From Bacteroidales bacterium (GTDB taxonomy: Bacteria > Bacteroidota > Bacteroidia > Bacteroidales > UBA10428): a stretch of DNA of 64,000 nucleotides. The position numbers and the translations under genes are program-made. Shown here in pieces: positions 28,001 to 35,108 of the stretch (position 1 is the stretch's first letter; each line of letters starts with the position of its first letter). The DNA lies in the NCBI GenBank assembly GCA_016929525.1, contig JAFGIP010000089.1, positions 1 to 64,000 on the forward strand, read 5' to 3'. The notes under the pieces are model-generated. The model did not search any database and had not been told where the DNA came from. It saw only the letters and a program-made list of their open reading frames with translations.

Positions 28001-28494
28001 ATTCCGCCACCATACGTTGCAATCCAGAGTAAGCTATCATTATCTTCAATTATTTTGCGGACATTATTATTACTTATGCTATTAGCATTGGGATTATGAA
28101 TAAACCTTACGAAAGAATGCGTTGCCCCATTATATTTATTTAATCCGCTTAACGTTCCAACCCAAATATCTCCACCGCTATCCTCAAAAACACAGAATAT
28201 GGCTGAATGGCTAAGAGATGTACTATCATTTTCAATGTAAATAAATTTTTCGAATTCATATCCGTCATATCTATTTAAACCCATATAAGTTGCAATCCAT
28301 AAGAATCCTTTACTATCCTGAAATATTGCATTAACATGACTATTTGATAGCCCCTGCTCAATAGAGAGGTTTTGGAAATTTATGTTACCATTAAATTGAC
28401 CATAACAAATACAACATGATATAATCAAAGTTATTACCATGCTGCACTTTTTGTAAATAGATAAATGTATTGAGATTTCCTGTTTCGAAAACAT
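25090..28494 (-). CDS. two-component regulator propeller sensor histidine kinase
   Basis: A 1134-residue sensor of the reg_prop/Y_Y_Y class. After a signal or anchor (about residues 19-32; an alternative start is Met19 at 28440) comes a periplasmic pair of seven-bladed propellers. These are built of about 14 repeats resembling D-x-x-G-x-x-W-I-G-T-x-G-G-G-L (about 45-715). A Y_Y_Y domain (about 745-805), one membrane helix (about 815-833) and a long coiled coil follow. HisKA carries His913 in I-I-A-H-D-L-K-N-P-F, and a complete ATPase domain ends the protein. There is no receiver or AraC output domain, unlike the hybrid glycan sensors of Bacteroides, so a separate regulator is needed. The ligand is unknown. 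Confidence 0.93.
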   Translation of the reverse strand: MFSKQEISIHLSIYKKCSMVITLIISCCICYGQFNGNINFQNLSIEQGLSNSHVNAIFQDSKGFLWIATYMGLNRYDGYEFEKFIYIENDSTSLSHSAIFCVFEDSGGDIWVGTLSGLNKYNGATHSFVRFIHNPNANSISNNNVRKIIEDNDSLLWIATYGGGINSFNKKTGEFHCFKSDREDPGSLTSDRVNTIFIDSKNTFWVGSEGGGISIFNREKEEFNNLYKTKDLGLLSTAYIINNIFEDSNGRIWFCSWFQGLLCYNTETNEVIDFKNDPNNINSLSHNTIRDIIQDKDGILWIAAYGGGLNKLNVQKNKITRYEHDPSDYYSISNNKIWCVNIDNSDVLWLGTYGNGVSFFDINKQKFRHYNKTGKSTNNLNSNEVSSFCEIDNKLWIGTVGGGVNVLDLDTDKFRYIKFQEKGLTNNVASILQDKAGRIWIGTADGLIKYNPDNGNYILYQNDPSNENSIGYRSVYALHEDNDGNMWISIFGNCVNVLEYNESLKSDSRNAVFKKYLPGKNAALSSINTIRTDKENNIWLASAEGLLKYIAEKDTFINEVNYNLLCFYINNNGTFWLGTGGSGLIKINPYTKETETYTILNGIPNNTVVGIVEDNQNNIWIGTEGGLARFDQEKSIFTNYTRKDGLQANEFIFNSCIKLKNGMLAFGGNNGFNLFDPAELKPNLQKPKVAITKLKILNKEIHPGDIVNEKKILDQPIFNTDHITLSYRENTISFEFSAFSYNDPIKNQYRYKLENFDKDWFFTNGKSRSATYTNLPGGEYVFRVIASNSDGIWNNDGDFIKLTILPPFWKTFLFKAITVIILILIIVLIFYLRTRSIRLQNEELERQVQSRTEELSNKNDLLKTQTDNLNEVNSLLEERQQRIEEQSEELKSSNESLAEANAMKDKFFSIIAHDLKNPFNSVLGFIELLEIKFKQWPDEKKINIIKLIRESSQNVYSLLENLLQWSRSQRGVLELNYNDFNLNDLIKQVISHIEPQATSKKIEIAFQPDKDNIIVSADMKMIETVVRNLLSNAVKFTEQNKHIELILVDKGDNIEVSVKDEGIGIDAEAIPKLFDIDNKYTRQGTNYETSTGFGLVLCKEFIEDHKGRIWVTSKINIGSIFTFSLPRKGKHASN

Positions 28495-28651
28495 TGATCA
28501 TTTAATATGAACCTAAAAAATCAGAATAACTTTTTCTATCTACAATTTAATCATTTTATTGTTAAGATTATCTTTATTAAAATAAAATACTAAATGTTTT
28601 AAAGTGGATATTTTAAAGATGATGCAGGGTGCGAAAGGCAGAAATCAGATA

Positions 28652-29047
28652 TTATGCAACAAGAAAATTTTGATTTCTGGCTTCTGATAAGCAGACGTAT
28701 ATGAATTTAGTCCTCTCAAGTTTTTCTTCAAAAAATTGGCCGGTTTCGTAATGATCTTCATCATCTTCTTCAAAGTACCAAATCACCTCAAGATTTTTAA
28801 TTTTAGAATTTTCATCTAGTATCTTAAGCATAACAAACATTTGCATAGAAGCACTTGTATTCAGATATTCCAGGTTAATTTCAACCTTTACTTTTGGGCA
28901 TGATATATTAGAAATTCACTCTATTAAAGGTCTGAAAGTAACAACGGCATTATCAGGAAATGCACGTCCTTCAATTTTAAGAAGCCCTTTTGTACTAAAC
29001 ATTATGGCAGGAGAAGTTATAGTCCCTTCAATATTTAAATACCCCAT
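28652..29047 (-). pseudogene. SiaC-like (DUF1987) gene interrupted by an in-frame TGA
   Basis: Read on the - strand from an ATG at 29047, one frame encodes a SiaC/DUF1987-like protein of about 131 residues with a single stop at codon 44 (TGA, 28916-28918). Before it: G-Y-L-N-I-E-G-T, then I-E-G-R-A-F-P-D-N and R-P-L-I-E. After it: V-E-I-N-L-E-Y-L-N-T-S-A-S and V-I-W-Y-F-E-E-D-D-E-D. Family members usually have Trp after P-L-I-E, so a TGG to TGA change is the simplest explanation. SiaC is a phosphorylatable partner in SiaABCD signalling. A 64-residue frame from an internal ATG at 28846 remains open, but it lacks the probable phosphoacceptor Thr in L-N-T-S. Confidence 0.75.
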
Positions 29048-29263
29048 TGTTTTTATATTCTCTGCACTTTTAGTGTTATTCGTTTAATTTGTCTGATTAT
29101 ATTTACGCTTTGAAATTAATAATGATTCGGACTATTGATTAATAGTTATAAAGTGGCGACAGAAATACTGAAGCAATAAATAAAAGACTTTAATGTCTTA
29201 AATGCAAAATAATTAAATCATAATTGACTGACTAATTTATATGTTAACCAAAAATTATTAGTT

Positions 29264-29728
29264 GTGAGTAAAGTTGTAATAAGCGGATACAATGAGCTTG
29301 AAGCATTTCTTGGGAAGGAGATTGGTGTCTCTGAGTACCACACGATAACACAGGAACAAATTAATCAGTTCGCCGATGCTACTTCAGATCATCAGTGGAT
29401 TCATGTAAATGTTGAGCGGGCAAAAAAAGAATCACCGTTTAAATCAACAATAGCTCATGGTTATCTTACTCTTTCGCTATTAACTTATTTATGGCTGCAA
29501 ATTGTTGAAGTACGCAATGTAAAGCTTATGGTAAATTATGGAATTGAAAACCTGAAATTTAACCAAAGTGTAACTGTTAACAGCCGTGTAAGGTTAAGGG
29601 CACAATTGGAATCGATCAAAGACCTGCGGGGTGTTACCAGAGCGCACATGAAAGCTACTTTGGAAGTTGAAGGAAGTGAGAAACCAGCTTATACAGCCAT
29701 AATAGTATTTTTATATCATTTTATATAA
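29264..29728 (+). CDS. MaoC-like dehydratase
   Basis: A 154-residue hot-dog-fold protein of the MaoC / (R)-specific enoyl-CoA hydratase family, which hydrates trans-2-enoyl-CoA. The signature F-A-D-A-T-S-D-H-Q-W-I-H supplies the catalytic Asp42 and His47, followed by I-A-H-G-Y-L-T-L-S-L. The start is a GTG at 29264. It stands alone, so the physiological acyl substrate cannot be named from context. Confidence 0.88.
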   Translation: MSKVVISGYNELEAFLGKEIGVSEYHTITQEQINQFADATSDHQWIHVNVERAKKESPFKSTIAHGYLTLSLLTYLWLQIVEVRNVKLMVNYGIENLKFNQSVTVNSRVRLRAQLESIKDLRGVTRAHMKATLEVEGSEKPAYTAIIVFLYHFI

Positions 29729-29867
29729 AACTATAAGTGGTTTTTTGAGTGAATTGACGGTTCTTACATTTCCAGGGTGTTTTATCAGGAGTGGTTATTA
29801 ATTTATCAGATTAATTTTCAGAAATTGAATACATTTATATAGACATTCTATTATAATACATTTATTT

Positions 29868-30569
29868 ATGAATTCAGTTTTCCGGAGCAGAAACAGAAGG
29901 TTGCCCAACTTATTTTTAATACACATGATATTTATGCTTGGAGCCTGCGCTCCGGCATATATTCCAAATACTGTAAATACACCTCTTTTTAGTAATAAAG
30001 GTGAATTTCAGATATCTGTATATAAAGGTCTTGCCGGCACAGATCCCCAGTTTGCATGTGCGATAACCGATAATATAGGGCTGATGTTAAACGGAAGTTT
30101 TGCCAACAGAACCAATGATACTACCAACAATTATCATAAACATCAGTTTTTGGAACTCGGTATTGGTTATTATAGTGGCATAGGAGAGAAAGGAAGGTTT
30201 GAAGTATATACAGGTTACGGTTTTGGTAAGTTAAGTGCAAATTATGAAAGCGGAATTTTTTCTGACAGGGCCAATGTGAATACATCACGCATTTTCCTAC
30301 AACCTGCAATCGGAGTGAGTTCTGATGTTTATGACGGGAGTTTTGCAACACGTTTTGTAGCAGTAAACTTAACCGGCGAAACAGAAAACAGTCTTGGTTT
30401 TTTTGTTGAACCGGTATTTACTTCTAAAATTGGTTACAGGTATGTTAAGGGGGTTATACAATTTGGAATGTCATTTCCTTTCGAAGAAGATCAAATTGAA
30501 TTTAACTATCAGCCATTCATTTTTTCAATTGGAGTGCAGGCAAATATTGGAAGAATTTATGATGAATAA
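29868..30569 (+). CDS. predicted outer membrane beta-barrel lipoprotein
   Basis: A 233-residue protein. The N-terminus ends in a lipobox-like L-G-A-C (Cys27). The rest alternates short strands and turns rich in Gly and aromatics (G-I-G-Y-Y-S-G, V-Y-T-G-Y-G-F-G-K-L) and ends in a strand with S-I-G-V-Q-A-N-I-G. This fits a small eight- to ten-strand outer membrane barrel. I do not recognise the family. An alternative start at Met20 would shorten the signal; the 26-residue leader before the cysteine is acceptable. Confidence 0.65.
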   Translation: MNSVFRSRNRRLPNLFLIHMIFMLGACAPAYIPNTVNTPLFSNKGEFQISVYKGLAGTDPQFACAITDNIGLMLNGSFANRTNDTTNNYHKHQFLELGIGYYSGIGEKGRFEVYTGYGFGKLSANYESGIFSDRANVNTSRIFLQPAIGVSSDVYDGSFATRFVAVNLTGETENSLGFFVEPVFTSKIGYRYVKGVIQFGMSFPFEEDQIEFNYQPFIFSIGVQANIGRIYDE

Positions 30570-30704
30570 TCTACAATAAACTTATGGGTTTAGAATATAA
30601 TTCTCACAGGGATTTTTAATTCTTTCTGAATTTAGTTTTCAGGCAGTAAAATCATTTATAAAGATATCTGCACTGTATTCAAATACAAAAAACACACAAA
30701 ACCT

Positions 30705-30734
30705 TTTGAATTCATTAAAAGACTATTATATTTG
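30705..30734 (+). promoter_or_regulatory. promoter of the tRNA-Val gene
   Basis: TTTG (-33), an 18-base spacer and TATATTTG, an exact match to the TAnnTTTG -7 element. The predicted start is about 6-8 bases upstream of the mature tRNA 5' end at 30748. Confidence 0.7.
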
Positions 30735-30747
30735 CACCGCTTTTTAA

Positions 30748-30822
30748 GGGCGCTTAGCTCAGCTGGTTCAGAGCACCTGCCTTACAAGCAGGGGGTCACT
30801 GGTTCGAATCCAGTAGTGCCCA
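30748..30822 (+). tRNA. tRNA-Val (anticodon TAC)
   Basis: A 75-base cloverleaf. The acceptor stem pairs GGGCGCT with AGTGCCC, with one G-T pair and discriminator A. The D arm contains AGCTCAGCTGG. The anticodon stem CCTGC/GCAGG encloses CTTACAA with anticodon TAC at 30783-30785. The T arm is CTGG-TTCGAAT-CCAG. CCA is not encoded. TAC reads valine codons GUA and others by wobble. Confidence 0.96.
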
Positions 30823-30826
30823 CGCA

Positions 30827-30866
30827 ACTGGTTCGTTCCGATAGTTATTGGAACCAGTAATGCCCA
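30827..30866 (+). repeat. degenerate copy of the tRNA-Val 3' arm
   Basis: Just after the tRNA the nine bases ACTGGTTCG (tRNA 30798-30806) recur exactly at 30827-30835. The 13 bases CCAGTAGTGCCCA at the tRNA 3' end (30810-30822) recur with one change at 30854-30866. The copy also forms a hairpin (ACTGGTTC with GAACCAGT). This is a partial duplication of the T arm and acceptor strand. It could be a scar of tRNA-targeted integration or slippage. Confidence 0.55.
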
Positions 30867-30919
30867 AAAAAACAGTATGAGTGTCAGAGCATGAGTAATG
30901 ACAGTCACACTGTTTTTTT
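30866..30919 (+). terminator. hairpin with T-tract downstream of tRNA-Val
   Basis: An 11-base inverted repeat (AAAAAAACAGT with ACTGTTTTTTT) encloses a smaller TGTCA/TGACA pair, and the 3' arm ends in seven T. It is symmetrical enough to stop transcription in both directions, but its main role is probably to end the tRNA transcript. Confidence 0.65.
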
Positions 30920-31076
30920 CTCAATACTCGTTCACAAACTCATACTTGAAGTTCCTGAAGGAAAAGTATACGCTTAAGAGTTTATTAAAGATTATAACAC
31001 AGATTATTTAGATCCTTTCAATCAGGCAACAGTTTTAAGTATTCTTGACCGAATGCAGTTTGCAATTATCATTTAG
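30918..31076 (+). pseudogene. possible decayed coding fragment behind tRNA-Val
   Basis: One frame reads about 18 residues (I-L-V-H-K-L-I-L-E-V-P-E-G-K-V-Y-A), a TAA at 30975, then about 32 more (E-F-I-K-D-Y-N-T-D-Y-L-D-P-F-N-Q-A-T) to a stop at 31076. Composition looks protein-like on both sides of the stop, but there is no start codon and I do not recognise a family. It may be chance, or a remnant of DNA once inserted at the tRNA. Confidence 0.25.
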
Positions 31077-31128
31077 TCAGTAACCCTCAAAAAGTGTCGG
31101 AATTTTTATACCTGTAAAAAGGCATTTG

Positions 31129-31248
31129 TCATTTATATCTGCTTATATCACCTGACAATATGCCTCTTGGTTTGGTACCGGCATTTCCTCTTATTTTTAA
31201 CATTTCACCCGAACTTAAGTTTTTTACAATAATATTTTTCTTTTCCAT
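31129..31248 (-). CDS. possible 39-residue small protein
   Basis: A short frame from an ATG at 31248. The product begins M-E-K-K-N-I-I-V-K-N and continues with a Gly/Lys/Arg-rich segment (I-R-G-N-A-G-T-K-P-R-G). No family, promoter or conserved context supports it. It is listed because the 510-bp gap between the tRNA and folC otherwise holds no gene. Confidence 0.25.
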   Translation of the reverse strand: MEKKNIIVKNLSSGEMLKIRGNAGTKPRGILSGDISRYK

Positions 31249-31333
31249 AATTATTGATCTTAAAACAATTTTAGCATATTATGTTTATTTGGGTCATAAA
31301 TTACACATATTTTTTGCAATAATTAATGCTTTT

Positions 31334-32638
31334 TTATTTTATTTTAAATCGGAGAAAATCAGCCACAACAAAGGTACTTCCGCCAATATATATCAGATCT
31401 TCTTTTACAGCCTCCGACTGAGCTTTAATAAAAGCAGGATTAACCTTTTCAAAGGTGGTATAATTAAGGTTAAATTTCATTGCAGCCTTTTCTATATCTT
31501 CCAAACGAGCCGCTCTTGGAATATCAGGTTTGCAAAAATAGTATGAGGCATTTGCAGGGAAAAGACTAAATATTTCATCAAGGTTTTTATCATTAACAAA
31601 TCCCAGCACTAAATGCAGATCTTTATGCGCGGTATTTTGAATTTGAGCAAGGGTCTCTTTTAAACCATCAGCATTATGGGCAATATCACAAACTATCAGC
31701 GGATTAAACGAAATTACCTGCCAACGACCCATCAGACCGGTAGTTTTTATCACAGATCCAATTCCATTTCGTATGGAATCGTGCGTAATTTTTAATCCCT
31801 GGCTCTTTAGAATTCTCAGGGCTCCGATTGCAGTAACTATATTTTTTTTCTGATACATTCCACGTAAATCAGTAATGAGCTTATGAAAGCCCGGATTCAT
31901 GTCATCAGGAAAATAATGTGAGATGGTCCCGTCGGTATTCTGAAGTGAATTCACTATTTTAAAAATCTGGTCTGCATAATAGATGGAACTTCCTTTCTGA
32001 AAAGCTGTTTTTTCAAAGATCTTTTTTATCTCTGAAGATGCGTCTCCTATTATCACTGGTGTATTTGCTTTAATTATACCCGCCTTTTCAGCGGCTATTT
32101 TTTCAGTAGTATCTCCCAGTAACTGCATGTGGTCCATCCCTATGTTTGTAATTACACTCAGTTCCGGCGAGATAATGTTTGTAGTATCAAGCCTGCCGCC
32201 CAGTCCTGTTTCAATAACAGCAATATCAACGTTTTCGTGCGCAAAATATTCAAAAGCCATAAAAACTGTCATTTCAAAAAAGGAAGGTTTTATCCTTTTA
32301 AAAAAATTCATGTTTTGATTCGTAAATTGTGTTACGAACTTTTTAGATACAGGAATTCCGTTTACTTTGATTCTTTCCCTGAAATCCAGCAGATGAGGTG
32401 AAGTATAAAGGCCTGTTTTATACCCGCTGGCCTGTAAAACGGAGGCTAAAATATGACTGACTGACCCTTTCCCGTTTGTACCTGCAATATGGATTGCTTT
32501 ATAATTTCTATGAGGTTTGTTGAAATGAGCATCCATTAAATATGCATTCTCCAGATCGGCTTTATATGCGGCTATGCCGATTCGTTGATAAAACGGAAGA
32601 GAATTATAAAGGAAATCGATAGCCTGGTTATAATCCAT
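31334..32638 (-). CDS. folC: bifunctional folylpolyglutamate / dihydrofolate synthase
   Basis: A 434-residue Mur-ligase-type enzyme that joins glutamate to dihydropteroate and to folates. The P-loop is at residues 53-59 (G-T-N-G-K-G-S). S-P-H-L-L-D-F-R-E-R-I follows near 80, E-T-G-L-G-G-R-L-D-T-T-N near 143 and I-G-x-D-H near 167. The C-terminal Mur ligase domain contains D-I-A-H-N-A-D-G near 316. Length and order are typical. It starts 14 bases after the nitroreductase gene and is probably co-transcribed with it. Confidence 0.95.
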   Translation of the reverse strand: MDYNQAIDFLYNSLPFYQRIGIAAYKADLENAYLMDAHFNKPHRNYKAIHIAGTNGKGSVSHILASVLQASGYKTGLYTSPHLLDFRERIKVNGIPVSKKFVTQFTNQNMNFFKRIKPSFFEMTVFMAFEYFAHENVDIAVIETGLGGRLDTTNIISPELSVITNIGMDHMQLLGDTTEKIAAEKAGIIKANTPVIIGDASSEIKKIFEKTAFQKGSSIYYADQIFKIVNSLQNTDGTISHYFPDDMNPGFHKLITDLRGMYQKKNIVTAIGALRILKSQGLKITHDSIRNGIGSVIKTTGLMGRWQVISFNPLIVCDIAHNADGLKETLAQIQNTAHKDLHLVLGFVNDKNLDEIFSLFPANASYYFCKPDIPRAARLEDIEKAAMKFNLNYTTFEKVNPAFIKAQSEAVKEDLIYIGGSTFVVADFLRFKIK

Positions 32639-32652
32639 GAGTCAGATTTTCA

Positions 32653-33162
32653 TTACCAGTTTTCATAGTGAATACGATCTTCTTTATAGCGATCGGGAGT
32701 TACTTTTTGCTCTGCCGGATAACCTAAAGACACTATAGCAAGCGGAATAATATTATAGGGCAGATTAAAAATTTCAGACATACTTTTCATTCGGTTTTCT
32801 CTTGGGAATATGCCTATCCAGCAACTGCCAATTCCCAGATTGTGTGCCATGAGCAGCATATTCTGCGTTGCGGCAGAGCAGTCGAGTAATCCGTAACCGT
32901 CGTCATGCTGCAGATTTTCGTCAAAACATACCAATATTGCTACCGATGCATTCTCGAGCATAGAAGCATTTTTATGCACTTCTATAATTTTTCGGAATGT
33001 ACCGGAATCTTTAAAAATAATGAAATGCCAGGGTTGTTTATTTACTGCTGACGGGGCATACATCCCTGCCTTTATAATTTTATCAACTTTTTCATTTTCT
33101 ACATTTTTATTCGAATATCTTCTGATACTGCGTCTTGTGAAGATTGCTTCGGAAACTTCCAT
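32653..33162 (-). CDS. nitroreductase family flavoprotein
   Basis: A 169-residue FMN-dependent oxidoreductase of the nitroreductase family. The FMN-binding R-R-S-I-R-R-Y is at about residues 10-16. A-P-S-A-V-N-K-Q-P-W-H-F at 36-47 and G-I-G-S-C-W-I-G at about 110-117 are typical. The natural substrate cannot be told from sequence. It heads a two-gene unit with folC; a TAATTTTG box lies upstream. Confidence 0.9.
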   Translation of the reverse strand: MEVSEAIFTRRSIRRYSNKNVENEKVDKIIKAGMYAPSAVNKQPWHFIIFKDSGTFRKIIEVHKNASMLENASVAILVCFDENLQHDDGYGLLDCSAATQNMLLMAHNLGIGSCWIGIFPRENRMKSMSEIFNLPYNIIPLAIVSLGYPAEQKVTPDRYKEDRIHYENW

Positions 33163-33194
33163 GGCTTGTAGTGAATTAGTTCATGAATACCGGA

Positions 33195-33202
33195 CAAAAT
33201 TA
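33195..33202 (-). promoter_or_regulatory. -7 box upstream of the nitroreductase-folC unit
   Basis: TAATTTTG on the - strand matches TAnnTTTG exactly and would give a leader of about 26 bases before the ATG at 33162. I see no clear -33 TTTG at the right distance. Confidence 0.4.
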
Positions 33203-33253
33203 TAAGAATAAATTTCTAATTTTAGTGTTGTACATTAAATGAGGGTCAGATAA

Positions 33254-34585
33254 ATGGCAAAAAAGCAAAGTAAGATTTTTGTACTCGACACCAACGTTCT
33301 TTTACACGATTACAAATGTATTTACAACTTTCAGGAGAACAATGTTGTGATTCCCATCACTGTGCTCGAGGAGCTTGATAAGTTTAAAAAAGGGAATGAT
33401 CTGATCAATTATCATGCACGTGAATTTACACGTGAACTGGATAAACTATCAGGCGATGGTCTGTTTAACGGAGGTGTACCGCTGGGTAAAAAACTTGGCA
33501 ATCTTTCTATTGAAACCGGAAAACCTCTTTCGCAACAAATGATTGAGTCATTTCCTGAGAATACTCCCGATCATCGTATATTGGCTATTGCCGAATATGT
33601 TACTTTGAATAATAAAAACAAGCAGGTTATACTTATTACTAAAGATATTAATCTGCGAATGAAGGCAAAATCGATTGGTGTCATGGCAGGTGACTATGAG
33701 AGTGATAAAGTGCAGAATATCGATGAGATATATAAAGAAATTTATACACTGGATAATTTTGACGATGAACAAATTGCCAAAGTTTATAACGAAACAGAAG
33801 GTATACCGGTTGATCAGGTAAAGATCGATCCGCCTCCAACACCAAATCAGTATTTCATTCTAAAAGGTAATCGGTCAAGTGCTCTTGTGCATTTCGATCT
33901 TGCAAATAATGTACTGGGACGCGTTCTAAAACAAAAGGTTTATGGCATTGAACCCCGGAACGCAGAACAGACATTTGCTATTGATGCACTGCTTCGCGAT
34001 GAAATACCACTTGTAAGCATAACGGGTAAAGCAGGAACAGGTAAAACTTTACTTGCACTTGCCACTGCAATACAGCAAAGACAAAAATTCACGCAAATAT
34101 TCCTGGCAAGGCCAATTGTTCCTTTGTCAAACAGAGATATTGGTTTCCTTCCAGGTGATGTAAAAGAAAAAATAGGTCCTTATATGCAACCCCTTTTCGA
34201 TAACCTTGATGTGATTAAAAACAAGTTCAGTGCAACCAGCAAAGAATATCAAAAGATCGAGGAAATGCAAAAGGCTGAAAAACTAATTATAACTCCCCTT
34301 GCATACATTCGAGGCAGAAGTCTGTCGAGAGTGTTTTTTATTGTTGATGAGGCTCAGAATCTAACTCCTCACGAAATAAAGACTATTATTACAAGGGCCG
34401 GTGAAGGTACAAAAATGGTTTTTACAGGGGATATTGAACAGATTGATACTCCATATCTCGATAGTAAATCGAATGGTTTGTCGTATCTTACAGACAAAAT
34501 GATCGGACAGGAAGTTTTTGCACATATCAACCTTGTAAGGGGAGAGAGAAGTTATCTTGCCGAACTGGCTAGTAATCTTTTATAA
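33254..34585 (+). CDS. PhoH family protein with N-terminal PIN domain
   Basis: A 443-residue PhoH2-type protein. A PIN ribonuclease-like domain (residues of about 8-150) begins with the acidic V-L-D-T-N-V-L-L-H-D. A PhoH ATPase/helicase domain (about 215-440) has Walker A G-K-A-G-T-G-K-T at 258-265 and Walker B F-F-I-V-D-E-A-Q-N. Related proteins unwind and cleave RNA. It heads a + strand run with sixA-like and ppk1 genes; only ten bases separate it from the next gene. The name PhoH recalls phosphate-starvation control in E. coli, but this is not shown here. Confidence 0.92.
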   Translation: MAKKQSKIFVLDTNVLLHDYKCIYNFQENNVVIPITVLEELDKFKKGNDLINYHAREFTRELDKLSGDGLFNGGVPLGKKLGNLSIETGKPLSQQMIESFPENTPDHRILAIAEYVTLNNKNKQVILITKDINLRMKAKSIGVMAGDYESDKVQNIDEIYKEIYTLDNFDDEQIAKVYNETEGIPVDQVKIDPPPTPNQYFILKGNRSSALVHFDLANNVLGRVLKQKVYGIEPRNAEQTFAIDALLRDEIPLVSITGKAGTGKTLLALATAIQQRQKFTQIFLARPIVPLSNRDIGFLPGDVKEKIGPYMQPLFDNLDVIKNKFSATSKEYQKIEEMQKAEKLIITPLAYIRGRSLSRVFFIVDEAQNLTPHEIKTIITRAGEGTKMVFTGDIEQIDTPYLDSKSNGLSYLTDKMIGQEVFAHINLVRGERSYLAELASNLL

Positions 34586-34594
34586 TGAAGAAAT

Positions 34595-35095
34595 ATGTCT
34601 AATAAAAAAACATTATTCATTGTCAGACATGCTAAATCAAGTTGGGATTATGAAGGAATTGCTGATGTCGACCGGCCGTTAAAAATCAGAGGAATTAGTA
34701 ATGCTTATGAAATGGCAAGAAGGCTTAAAATTGCCAGAAACATTCCGGATACTTTTATAAGTAGTCCTGCAAATCGTGCATTACATACAGCAATGATTTT
34801 TATTAAAGTATTTGAGTTGAAATATGAGAGGCTTAAGATTGATAAACGGCTCTATTCACATGGCATTGATGATATTCTGCAACTTATTAAATTGCAGCCC
34901 GATAGCGTTAAAAAGTTGATGATATTTGGTCATAATCCTGATTTTTCAGATTTAGCTAGTATTTTTACAAAACAAAATTTTATCGATTTGCCAACTTGCG
35001 GTATGGTGATTTTTAGTTTTGATACCGCAAAGTGGGAAAATGTTAACAGGGAAAACGTTATTTCTGAAAATCTTGATTTCCCTAAAAAAGAATAA
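34595..35095 (+). CDS. SixA-like histidine phosphatase
   Basis: A 166-residue histidine phosphatase of the short SixA type, which removes phosphate from phosphohistidine in phosphorelay proteins in E. coli. The catalytic R-H-A-K-S-S-W motif is at residues 11-17 with His12 as nucleophile, and the second histidine is in F-G-H-N-P near 112. R-P-L-K-I-R-G follows the usual spacing. It stops 13 bases before the ppk1 ATG, so it is probably in the same operon. A SixA role fits the many kinases nearby, but other small-molecule substrates are possible. Confidence 0.87.
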   Translation: MSNKKTLFIVRHAKSSWDYEGIADVDRPLKIRGISNAYEMARRLKIARNIPDTFISSPANRALHTAMIFIKVFELKYERLKIDKRLYSHGIDDILQLIKLQPDSVKKLMIFGHNPDFSDLASIFTKQNFIDLPTCGMVIFSFDTAKWENVNRENVISENLDFPKKE

Positions 35096-35108
35096 ATGGA
35101 TTTCATTT

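Noticed and set aside
28916-28918. TGA read as tryptophan (genetic code change).
   Set aside because: TGA ends several intact genes in the window (for example the kinase ending at 16570 and the receiver ending at 43767), and Trp is coded by TGG elsewhere.
31160-31546. 128-residue + strand frame overlapping the 3' end of folC.
   Set aside because: Much of it is antisense to folC; the rest is hydrophobic AT-rich sequence with no start context or family.
35019-35108. N-terminal extension of ppk1 upstream of 35109.
   Set aside because: It overlaps the sixA-like gene and does not resemble the family N-terminus, which begins just before N-R-E-L-S-W.
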